Origin: Sclerotinia nivalis
Taxonomy: Eukaryota > Ascomycota > Leotiomycetes > Helotiales > Sclerotiniaceae
Reading direction: 5' to 3'
Length of the DNA stretch: 64,000 bases
NCBI GenBank assembly: GCA_029531795.1
Contig: JAPEIS010000006.1
Span: 2,294,001-2,358,000, forward strand
This document shows positions 47,154 through 57,122 of the stretch, in pieces. The notes under the pieces were generated by a model. That model was not told the DNA's origin. It made no database searches and worked only from the letters and a program-made list of their open reading frames with translations. Every line of letters starts with the position of its first letter. Position 1 is the stretch's first letter. A program made the translations under genes and the position numbers.

Positions 47154-50042
47154 GTTTGAAAATTAAAGGATGAAATCTGAAGAGATTTCTTGAATTGCTC
47201 TTCTCAATCTGAATAAGGGAAAGATGATTCAATGGTGAATTCTCGTGTTTTGCTATGGTTAATCGAATTCCACCAATCTAGTATCTACTACCTAAGTAAG
47301 GTATTGGTAAGGTAGTGCTCGGGCATTTAACCCCTCTTATTATTCTTTATCGAGAAGTAATCTTGACGTTTTGAATCCCCTTCGGAAATAAGGAAAAAAG
47401 AATGGGCTGAACAAGTAGAGTCAATGAGAAAAGAGCAAGATGGCGTAGTAGAAATTGACAAGAGATTTCCTCTTGGCAGCGTAAAGAGTGCAGATATTAA
47501 GGTCTTGGAAGGGTATAAGTTGTGTATGTATGAATGTATATGTATGAATGTATGAATGTATGAATGTACGAAAGGAATACAAGTGCGAGTTATGGTCTTG
47601 GATGGTCGGTCTTTGAGTGACTCGAACCGAACTCTACTATGCATAAATTGATGATGTATGATGTATCCTGAATAATGATAATAATAATACTACTACACCA
47701 TGGGGAAAGTTGCTTTGCATTGCACACAAGGAGGGAAGGTATTGGACGTAGAGAAAATTCATGGATAATGTAAAGAATGAGATAGATAACAAACAAAACA
47801 AAACAAAGAATGGATTTTTCAATATGCAATGCGGATCTTGCGGACATAAGAGGATTTGATTGAATTTGATTAATTGGGTATCCCGAGGTTTCTTTTTTGG
47901 GCTTTCTTTGGCTTTGAGAAATTGGGATGGATTTGAAATAGGAAATAATTGGGTACATTAAGAAGTTGGAAGGAAAAAGAAGTTTCTGTACCTCTCCGTA
48001 TGTACTATCCTAACTAACTATGTGGTTTCCCCTTGGTTGGGGGTGGGTTGCGTTTCCTCTCCCAATGATCCAATTGCAGTTCTTCCATTCATTGATGTGA
48101 TAAATTGAATAATGTAGTAAGTAATGATCGGCATCAATTCTCTCTCAAAGAGTAAAAGCTTGACCTCGAAAAGAAGTGGGACGAAATGGAAATATTTAGG
48201 AAAACCCCAACATCATTGCCAAGCGACTTTAAATCATTCGATAACAGTCCGCCGCCGAGCGGATCATCAAGTAATTGAACAGGGATAAAATTCCGTATTC
48301 GCTCGTGTGGCCGGGTTGGGCGAACGCCGTCACGGATTTATACCGGTATCTTGAGACAGGACCTTTTCAAATATAGGGAGTCACATCGTTGAGTAAGAAA
48401 GGAAAAGAACCTTGCGTCCTTTGGGGTATTAGGTAGGTAGGTATTTATATATTTATATATTTTATTTTTATATTTATATTTTCAACAAGTGTACTGGGTC
48501 CCATATCTACTACTACTTTTTCTTTTTCTTTTTCTTTTTCTTTTCTTTTAATCGCTCCTCGCTCCTCGCTCCTTGTCAAGAAGTAGGTAAGTCTTTAACA
48601 TCCCTGAACTCACAAGGCTGTAAGGGTCCGAGGAGATATGATATCAGTGGCCTTTTTTTCAAGCCTTGGCAAAGCGGAAGCTAGACTAGTCAGTGAATGA
48701 CTCAAATTATTCATTAGTGTTACTCGTACTTATTCATAACTTTAGTAGGTAGTACGAAGTTACAAAGTTACAAAGTTTACAAAGTTGCTGATTCATAATT
48801 CAGCCACCAAAAGATATGAAATGAAATACCTATACTTTGTGTGTTAACCATTTCGCATTTCGTATCATATGCCGTTCATCACATCCGTATAATCTTTGAG
48901 GTTGGATGCTGTATGTACTGTGTTTTTATGGTAAGCTGGCTTATCCATGCTAACAACGCCGTGCTTTCAAATGACTTACATCGAGGGAGGGGGTGATCAT
49001 GATCATTTTACTCTTTGCCCAAGTTAAAAAATCCTTATCAACCAAAAAATAATGCAACCTTCACTCATCAGCAAATAATCCCTTGTAGGGACATCACACA
49101 AATTATCCATCAACTTCAGATTCCTATCGACCGACACTTAAACTTAAACTTAAACTTAAACTTAAACACTGATCCCCCACGGAAACAAGCCACAAATTAT
49201 CATGAGCCCTAACAACCTGATGTCTCACGAATTTCTAATTTCTCCCTGGGGCACATACTTAAAATCGAATGAGGGGCAAAAAATGGCCGAGAAAAAAGTA
49301 AAATAAAAAATTTATAGTTGGAAGGAGGGGCATTTTTAGCTGACCTTATACCGTCATACCTTGACCTGACGTAGGCCTACCCTTCCTTTTCCATCATTTG
49401 CACCAACTTTACATTTTCAGAACCACACAAACATCATCGATCATTGGCTTTAGCTTTCATATCCATGATATGATACATAAGATTCATTCATGGGTTTTTG
49501 TCATCAGAGTAAGAAAAGGCGTAAAGTAAAATATTTCAGATTCCATATATCATTCGTCGGTCAGAAACCAACAAGTTCAATCTCTTACACATGCTCATTA
49601 TCATTCTCATCAATTGATCTCTAGCATTTTTCTAATACCCTACTACCCACGCTTTACGTATTACGAGGGGTAGCAAGTAGGTAGTATAGTTATTTTTATT
49701 ACTTTTTACTACTTTTTACTACTTTTTACTACTTTTTATTACTTTTTACTACTTTTTACTTTAAAACCTTCAAAAAATCTTCTCTCCAATCCTCTTTTCA
49801 TCTAGCATTTATTTCTTTTTGATCCAATCCAATCGAATTGCAAAATTCGTAAAAAATCTTAGATCGTACCTGACGTACCTGCCTTGAATTGTTCTGAAAA
49901 CGAATAACAAAGGAAATCCTCGACAACTTTGTAAAAGCTTTACTTGGAATATAGATTGCTTTTCACTTGTCTGGTGCTTTGATACTTTTGAAATCATTTA
50001 CAACTTTCAATTGATAGATTCGACAAAGATATAATCAACAAG
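47154..50042. other. Divergent intergenic region between transcription factor and sulfotransferase-like gene
   Basis: 2.9 kb without a supported gene. Contains simple repeats: ATGTATGA near 47522-47565, CTTTTT near 48518-48550, five AAACTT units near 49136-49170, and eight TACTACTTTT-like units near 49692-49760. Ample room for long leaders on both sides, as is usual for fungal regulators. Confidence 0.55.
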
Positions 50043-51792
50043 ATGGCTTCAATGAAACCAATCTTTTGTGCTACTCACCCAAGAGCATGCTCTACCGCAT
50101 TCGAAAGAGTAAGCACCAATTCGTTCAATGGCGCATTCCCGTGAAATAATTAACCTATTTATAGGTCTTCATGACTCGCGATGATGTTCTTGCCTGTGTT
50201 CACGAACCCTTCGGAGATGCATTCTACTTCGGTCCCGAGAGACTTAGCCCGAGATATGAAAATGACGAAGCCGCTCGTCAGGAGAGTGGTTTCGCAGATA
50301 GTACATATAAGAAAGTCTTCGAGAGAATTGAGAAAGAAGGGAAAGAGGTTAGAATTGGATTCCCTTCCACTATTTCTCCTTTGAATAAAGATTTAGTCCT
50401 GCTGTCTCACAGGGACCCTCGAGATTGGATTGGGCCACGAGACAAGTGTCTGATTATGCGGACTCCGTGGACTCTGCCTCTGTTATTTGATCCCAAGACC
50501 TTTTTTTTCCACCAACATTACCAAGGTTTTAGACCTACCCTACCATCATCCAAGTTCCTCTTTTATTCTGACCCATTTTCATGAAAGATATACCATTCAT
50601 GCACCTGAATCTTATTTTCTGCGAACATACACATCTATGCATGTATCATTAGCTTATACAAAATAGGGAAAGCGTCTTTTCATCAAAGATATCATTCACT
50701 ACCTTGTACCTCCTCAAGGCAAACCAGCAACAATTGCCCCATCACTCGGTGGTAAAAGTGTCAAGAAGGGCGTGGGAACCAATGGCGAAACAAATGGGAC
50801 AAACGGAGTATCAAATGGGGAAACTCATGGAACGAATGGAGTATCAAATGGGGAAACTCATGGAACGAATGGAGTGTCAAATGGTGAAACCAACGGCCAC
50901 CACACCAATGGTCACACCAACGGTCAAACTAATGGCTATACAAACGGGACCAGCAAAAAAGCCCCCTATCCCTACGACACTGCCGCCGAACCCGGAAACC
51001 CTACCGTCGTCCCCGCCGAAATCCTCAAACAATTTCACTTCACCTTCCTAATCCGTCACCCCCGCTCCAGCATTCCCTCATACTTCCGCTGCACCATCCC
51101 TCCTCTCGACAAAGTAACCGGCTTCTACGATTTCATGCCCCAAGAAGCGGGCTACGATGAACTCCGCCGCGTTTTCGATTTCCTCCGCTCCAATAACCAA
51201 GTTGGTCCCTCCTTAGCCCAGACCCCTGAATCCGCCTCGGAAAATTTAAAGGATGGGGAAGTAAGTATTACGGTTATTGATGCAGATGATTTGTTGGATA
51301 ATCCAGAGGGGATTATTAAGGCGTATTGTAAAGAGGTTGGTATGGAGTATGATCCCAATATGTTGATTTGGGATACAGAGGAACATCATCGGAAAGCTAG
51401 AGAGGCGTTTGAGAAGTGGAGGGGCTTTCATGATGATGCGATTAATAGTACGAGTTTGAAGGCTAGGAGTGTGGAACATGTGAGTTCTTTCTTCATTTCT
51501 TCTTTTCCAATTATCTATCTTACTCGATGCACATGTGCATTCGCTCCTCGTTGTTACATAACTAGAAGGTGTAGAGGGGGGGAAGGGGGGAAGAGGGATA
51601 CCCATAACACAACATAACCAAAGAATCAAAAACTAACACCAAAAAAAGAAAAAGAAACCCAAAACCCCAGCCCAAGAAAATGATGAATGGACGCAGAAAT
51701 ATGGTGCGGAAGCTGCGAAACTTATTAGACATACTGTCGATGCTAATGTAGATGATTATGAGTATTTGAAAAGTTTCGCGGTTAGGGTTTAG
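50043..51792 (+). CDS. Sulfotransferase-like P-loop protein with Asn-Gly repeat insert
   Basis: Four exons: 50043-50108, 50165-50347, 50667-51479 and 51649-51792, giving 401 residues. The N-terminus KPIFCATHPRACSTAFERVF is the PAPS-binding-like P-loop seen in fungal sulfotransferase-like proteins; the downstream blocks VHEPFGDAFYFGPERLS and the FTFLIRHPRSSIPSYFR arginine/serine motif support this. Substrate unknown. Residues about 110-175 are an Asn/Gly/Thr-rich insert with exact 33-base coding repeats. The C-terminus KKKPKTPAQENDEW continues to YEYLKSFAVRV, the family ending. Intron 2 is long (319 bases) with a weak donor GTTAGA, and the intron 3 acceptor was chosen because it alone keeps frame (branch ACTAAC, acceptor AAAAAAAG). 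These two junctions are the least certain. Confidence 0.75.
50808..50873 (+). repeat. Coding 33-bp tandem repeat, two exact copies plus decayed flanking copies
   Basis: 50808-50840 and 50841-50873 are identical and encode VSNGETHGTNG. Partial units precede (GTNGETNGTNG) and follow (VSNGETNGHHTNG), so the array extends over about 50772-50950. Confidence 0.9.
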
Positions 51793-52518
51793 GGTTATGT
51801 TTAGGTTTTGGGGGAGGGGGAGGGGAGGGAGGTTTGGGGGTTGGTTTGGCGGTATGATGATTCCCTCGAGGCGAATGGAATGGGGTGGAATGGGGGGATT
51901 TTGGTTATTGAAGGGGTGGAATAGGGTGGGATATTTGATTTCATTTTGGATGATGGGATACTTGATCTCACTGTGGATGATTGATATGGATGATGGGATA
52001 ATTGATTTCATTTTTGGATATTCAATTTCTTTCGAGATGATAGATGATGGGAAATAAGTTTCTATACATATATATAAATATATATACATCCCTCCCAACA
52101 ATAACTCAAAAATTACCACGAGAATATGCATGTAGAGGCAGAAATCAAATCAAGGGAGAAAAATCTCGCTTGACTGGATGGATTTTTTCGCTGACTGTAT
52201 TTGGTTATATTGTTGCATCTTTCATTCTATCTATCCTATCTATCCTATCCTATCTATCTATCTATCTAATGTTGATTTATACACGATATATGATATACGA
52301 TATAATTGCAGCTTGTTATACTTACACTTTGTATTAAAAGAATAGTATCCGGGGTTTTAGATCACGTACCGTACGTATATGTGGACTTGTGTGTCAAATC
52401 TTGCGGTGCAATATGATGTAGTAATGCGATGCGACGTGATGCGGTGTGATGTTTGTGATTTTACAATACATATCTACATCTACATCTACATCTACCCCTC
52501 CAAACTCAATTTCTACTT
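51793..52518. other. Convergent 3' intergenic region
   Basis: Right after the stop the plus strand is G-rich (GGGGGAGGGGGAGGGGAGGG), then GATGATGGGATA-rich. CTATC and TACATC short tandem repeats lie near 52220-52270 and 52470-52495. No gene seen. Confidence 0.5.
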
Positions 52519-53739
52519 TTAAATAATTTTAGTAGCGGGAGTTTCGGTCTTTGGCTCGTCTCCTAAACCCAATGGTTCAGCTCCAGGCTCAAATTCGAGC
52601 TCTAACTCCTGTGTCTTGATCGCATCCACTCTCTCAGCTCTCAGTGATTCTTTATATGCCGCTTCTGATCCCCCCGTTCGTTCCATCCATGCTAATTTTT
52701 CCAGTTGTGCCTGTCTTTCCTGTTCCCAGTTTTCTCTTGGAGATTGTCTAATCCTTGTTGGCAGAACTTTTGGACCCTTTCCCATCGCGCGATGGCTTTC
52801 CATCAGCGCTACATGTTTTGCCCATCTCTCTTCTCTTAATTTCATATTTTGTTCAATGATCTCTCTATTCTTCCTCTTCTTTTCTTCGTTTGCTTCTTTT
52901 TGAGCTTGGCGCGCAGCTTTCCATTCGGCTTGTTGTTCGGTGCTGAGGGTTTGTTTTTTGCGGGTTTCCCGATTGTTGCGATCCCAGGGTAATGTATCGT
53001 GAAGGACTGCTTCGCCCCATACGTCGGATCCTTCGCCTGCGTAACTCGCATCTGCTAGATCGCTCCATTTTACTTCCACAATGCCTTCTTTGCCTATTCC
53101 TTCTAAACCTATTTTCTCACTTCCATATCTGATTTCCTTTAAAACGGCCGCCATGTCGGCGACGGTATTAGCTTTCTGATCATTGATTTTGCGAGAACGA
53201 AGTTTAGACGTCAGATGGGTTTTGGATTTTTGATGGTCGGATTCGCTGGGTCCGGGGATGCGCTTGAAGAGCGGGGAACTGGGATCCCAGGATAATTCGT
53301 GTCGTTTGCGGTATTCGCGGAGTTTTTGGAAGGCGCTGAGACCGGAGGAGGAGTTCCCTGGAGGAAAGGTTATTAGGGCCATGGGGTGCCAGTGGTCTTT
53401 GCGGAGGGCGGCGGGGCGGGTTTTTTTGCCGTTGTAGGGGAGTTGCGCGAGGGATGTATTGTTCTGGGAATGTTAGTGAGGGTTGGAGGGGATATGAGGG
53501 GGGTTGAGTATATGGGAGGTGGGAAGGATAGGTAAAAGGGGAAAACATACATTCATGCCCCTAGTAAGTGAGTAAACGACCTGATTCGTCCGTAAATGAT
53601 TGTAAACATATATTTGCTCTCCATGTTCTGGACGATTCGGTGGCTGTCTCGCAGTCACTGATGTCGTTGATGCATATCGTACACCAGCTGTCTTAGTGAC
53701 AGAATTGCCGATACAATTCCGAAGTGATGAGACACTCAT
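52519..53739 (-). CDS. mhr1: Mitochondrial recombination/ribosomal protein Mhr1 (mL67)
   Basis: Two exons on the minus strand: 53739-53551 and 53463-52519, phase 0, 377 residues. The 87-base intron has donor GTATGT, branch CACTAAC and acceptor CCCAG. Diagnostic blocks are NRPEHGEQIYVYNHLRTNQV, VYSLTRGMNNTSLAQLPYNG, then KKTRPAALRKDHWHPMALITFP and GLSAFQKLREYRKRHEL. The yeast protein acts in mitochondrial DNA recombination and is also a large-subunit mitoribosomal component (mL67). The N-terminus (RNCIGNSVTKTAGVRYAS) has the basic, acid-free composition of a mitochondrial presequence. A charged coiled-coil C-terminus (EEKKRKNREIIEQNMKLREE) is longer than in yeast, as is common in filamentous fungi. 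Divergent from hsp104 with 551 bases between start codons. Confidence 0.88.
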
Positions 53740-54290
53740 GGCTGTGAAGAATGCGAATTGAGTGCTTCAAATACAGCGATGGTAATATTTCGATATCTTG
53801 AAAACCAAAATTGTCCTAGCGTCTTTTGCTCCATGTGCAAGTTGTTGCCTGAATTAGATTATGTAATGTTGGGCATTCAAGTCAGGCTCGTTTCTTGGTG
53901 CCCAGGGTGGGAATAACCAAGCGGCTGCAAGCGAGCCAACTTTTTGGTGTGTGGAGTCACAACGTGTGTTGACGTTTCTAGAAGCTACGAGGTAATCCTA
54001 GAAGCTCATAGGATGATACCAGTAATTTCTAGGCACATCAAGAATTTAGGTCGTCATACGGGTCTGAAGTTGGAGGAAATATATAAACTTCGAGTTTCTT
54101 TGTTCACCGAGTTTTGTTTTCTAATCATCAATCAATACAATCATATTCAATTCGAATCACTCTTTGAAAAGAATCACTTTATTCACGCACACATAACTAA
54201 AGCTCGGGACTAAACCCCGCACTTACATACGTTTGAAACCATAATAACAAAAAAAACACTCACATACGAATTGAAAACAATACCGCAAAC
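53740..54290. promoter_or_regulatory. Shared promoter of mhr1 and hsp104, with heat-shock-element-like sites
   Basis: The sequence TTCTAGAA at 53976-53983 is an inverted pair of heat-shock units (TTCnnGAA), with further GAA/TTC half-sites near 54001, 54027 and 54042. CTTTGAAAAGAATC near 54160 is another loose cluster. Heat-shock elements are expected upstream of hsp104 and act through Hsf1. Spacing is imperfect, so this is a reasonable but unproven call. Confidence 0.45.
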
Positions 54291-57122
54291 ATGTCTACCT
54301 CTGACATGTCCTTTACGACTCGGGCGACGAAGTCCATAGAAGATGCCATGTTCAACGCAGAACAACATGGTTCTTCTCAACTTCTCCCCCTCCATCTCGC
54401 CCTCGCCCTCCTCGACCCATTACCCGATCTCTCGAAAGACCAACAACAGACTATGAACGCCTCTCATGGATCTGCCTCGCAGTCACTATTCCGTCAAGTA
54501 GTAGAGCGAGCCCATGGAGATCCGCAGGCTCTTGATCGTTCACTCAAGCGCGCTGTTGTTCGTCTACCCAGTCAAGATCCTCCGCCCGAACACGTCGCCG
54601 TTTCCCCTTCTTTCAACAAAGTTTTAAGAGCGGCGAAGGAGTTGCAGAAGACGCAGAAAGATTCGTTTATTGCTGTGGATCATTTGATTATCGCAGTTAC
54701 TCAAGATCCGGCTGTTCAGACGTGTTTGAAGGAGTCTAATATACCGAATATTAAGCTTCTGCAAGATGCGGTTTCGCAGATTCGGGGAACGAGGAGAGTG
54801 GATTCGAAGACGGCGGATGCGGAGGAGGAGAATGAAAATTTGAAGAAGTTTACCGTGGACATGACGGCCATGGCTAGAGAGGGAAAGATTGATCCCGTTA
54901 TCGGTAGAGAGGAGGAGATTCGACGGGTCATTAGAATTTTGTCGAGACGAACGAAGAATAACCCGGTGTTGATTGGTGAACCGGGTGTTGGAAAGACGAC
55001 CGTAGTGGAGGGATTGGCACAGCGAATTGTTAATGCTGATGTTCCGGATAATCTCGCCGCTTGCAAACTTCTCTCGCTGGATGTCGGATCAATTATCGCC
55101 GGAAGTAAATACCGAGGAGAGTTTGAGGAGAGAATGAAGGGTGTTCTGAAGGAGATTCAAGACTCAAAGGAAATGATTGTTCTTTTCGTCGATGAAATGC
55201 ATCTTCTCATGGGTGCTGGCGCCAGTGGTGAAGGTGGAATGGATGCTGCCAATATGCTTAAACCTATGTTGGCTCGTGGACAACTTCACTGCATCGGTGC
55301 TACCACTCTCAACGAATACCGAAAATACATCGAAAAGGATGCAGCATTCGAACGTCGTTTCCAACAAGTCTTGGTTAAGGAACCATCTATTCCCGATACC
55401 ATCTCTATTCTTCGTGGATTAAAGGAGAAATACGAAGTTCATCACGGAGTTACCATTGCAGATGGAGCTCTTGTTTCTGCGGCTACTTTGGCTGCTAGAT
55501 ATCTTACACAACGACGACTTCCGGATTCTGCTGTTGATCTTATTGATGAAGCAGCAGCAGCAGTTCGAGTTGCTCGAGAATCACAACCTGAAATTATCGA
55601 TTCCCTCGATCGAAGACATCGACAACTCGAGATTGAAATTCATGCCTTGTCTCGAGAAAAGGATGAAGCTTCAAAAGCTCGCTTAGCTCAAGCTAGACAA
55701 GATGCTCAGAACGTTGAGGAAGAACTAAGACCTTTACGTGAGAAGTATGAGAGTGAAAGAAAGAGAGGCAAGGACATCCAAGAAGCTAAACTCAAACTTG
55801 ATCAATTGAAGGTCAAGATGGAAGAGGCTACTCGTTTGGGTGATACTGGCAAGGCTGCTGATCTTCAATATTACGCCATTCCAGAACAAGTCGCATTTAT
55901 CAAGACTTTGGAGAAAGAGAAGAAGGCCGCTGATGCTGCTCTTAGCTCGAATTCTAACCCTGATTCTGGTGGATCTCTTATCACTGATACCGTTGGTCCA
56001 GATCAAATCAACGAGATTGTTGCTCGATGGACAGGTATCCCGGTCACTAGACTTAAGGCTACTGAGAAGGATAAGCTTTTGAAAATGGAGAAAGCTCTAG
56101 GAAAGATAGTTGTTGGTCAATCTGAAGCTGTTAAAGCTGTCTCGGATGCTATTCGACTTCAAAGAGCAGGACTTTCCAATCCAAACTCGCCACCAAGTTT
56201 CCTGTTCTGTGGTCCATCGGGTACTGGTAAGACACTCCTTACCAAAGCTCTTGCCGATTTCCTCTTCGACGATGAGAAGGCTATGATCAGACTGGATATG
56301 TCCGAATATCAAGAACGACATGCACTTAGTCGTATGATTGGTGCACCACCTGGATATGTTGGTCATGATGCCGGTGGACAACTTACCGAAGCCCTCCGTC
56401 GTAAACCCTTCTCTATTCTTCTCTTTGATGAAATCGAAAAAGCAGCAAAGGAAATCCTTACAGTTCTCCTTCAACTTATGGATGATGGTCGTATTACTGA
56501 TGGCCAAGGACGCGTTATTGATGCCAGAAATTGTATCGTGGTCATGACATCCAATTTGGGTGCTGAATATCTCGATCGTCCTAATGCTGCCAATGGAAAG
56601 ATCGATCCTACTACTCGCATGATGGTCGAACAAGCTCTCAAGGATTATTTCTTGCCTGAGTTCCTCAATCGTATCAATGCAACTATTATCTTCAATCGTC
56701 TCACAAGAGCTGAAATCCGCAAGATTGTCGACGTACGACTTGGGGAGATTCAAAAGAGATTATCAAACAACGGAAGAAATATTCGTATCGATTGTTCTCC
56801 TGCAGTCCTCGATTATCTCGGCTCGGCAGGTTATAGTCCTGTATATGGTGCTAGACCACTTGCCAGATTGATAGAAAAGGAAGTGTTGAATAGAATGGCG
56901 GTGCTACTATTGAGGGGCGCGATTAAAGATGATGAGGTTGCGAGGGTGGGTATGAGAGATGGGAGGATTGTGGTGGAACCTAATCATCAGGGTAGTAGCG
57001 AGGAGAATAGTAGTGAGGATGATATGGAAATTGATGAAGTGGATGCGAGGGAGACGTATGGAAGGAGGGGATATAGAGATGAGGATAGGGATAGTGATGG
57101 GGATTTGGATTTGTATCAGTAG
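54291..57122 (+). CDS. hsp104: Hsp104/ClpB AAA+ protein disaggregase
   Basis: Single exon, 943 residues, full family length. The N-terminal Clp repeat domain is at about 1-165. The first AAA+ module has Walker A GEPGVGKT (about 229), pore loop KYRGEF (about 272) and Walker B LFVDEMH. The coiled-coil middle domain is at about 410-535. The second module has RWTGIPVTRL, Walker A GPSGTGKT (about 641), pore-loop GYVGH and Walker B LLFDEIEK, with sensor-2 GARPLARLIEKEV. The acidic tail (EENSSEDDMEIDEVDARE) replaces the short DDLD-type tail of yeast. Acting as a hexamer with Hsp70, it extracts polypeptides from aggregates in the cytosol and nucleus after heat stress. ATG 54291 is followed by a family-typical start; an in-frame ATG lies five codons later. 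The promoter has heat-shock-like sites. Confidence 0.97.
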   Translation: MSTSDMSFTTRATKSIEDAMFNAEQHGSSQLLPLHLALALLDPLPDLSKDQQQTMNASHGSASQSLFRQVVERAHGDPQALDRSLKRAVVRLPSQDPPPEHVAVSPSFNKVLRAAKELQKTQKDSFIAVDHLIIAVTQDPAVQTCLKESNIPNIKLLQDAVSQIRGTRRVDSKTADAEEENENLKKFTVDMTAMAREGKIDPVIGREEEIRRVIRILSRRTKNNPVLIGEPGVGKTTVVEGLAQRIVNADVPDNLAACKLLSLDVGSIIAGSKYRGEFEERMKGVLKEIQDSKEMIVLFVDEMHLLMGAGASGEGGMDAANMLKPMLARGQLHCIGATTLNEYRKYIEKDAAFERRFQQVLVKEPSIPDTISILRGLKEKYEVHHGVTIADGALVSAATLAARYLTQRRLPDSAVDLIDEAAAAVRVARESQPEIIDSLDRRHRQLEIEIHALSREKDEASKARLAQARQDAQNVEEELRPLREKYESERKRGKDIQEAKLKLDQLKVKMEEATRLGDTGKAADLQYYAIPEQVAFIKTLEKEKKAADAALSSNSNPDSGGSLITDTVGPDQINEIVARWTGIPVTRLKATEKDKLLKMEKALGKIVVGQSEAVKAVSDAIRLQRAGLSNPNSPPSFLFCGPSGTGKTLLTKALADFLFDDEKAMIRLDMSEYQERHALSRMIGAPPGYVGHDAGGQLTEALRRKPFSILLFDEIEKAAKEILTVLLQLMDDGRITDGQGRVIDARNCIVVMTSNLGAEYLDRPNAANGKIDPTTRMMVEQALKDYFLPEFLNRINATIIFNRLTRAEIRKIVDVRLGEIQKRLSNNGRNIRIDCSPAVLDYLGSAGYSPVYGARPLARLIEKEVLNRMAVLLLRGAIKDDEVARVGMRDGRIVVEPNHQGSSEENSSEDDMEIDEVDARETYGRRGYRDEDRDSDGDLDLYQ

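Noticed and set aside
51781..51806. TTAGGG-like units resembling fungal telomere repeats
   Set aside because: Only two or three imperfect units, overlapping the last codons and stop of the sulfotransferase-like gene; no array follows.
51797..52057. Frame starting MFRFWGRGRGGRFGG
   Set aside because: G-rich 3' flank of the preceding gene; composition is an artefact of the tract.
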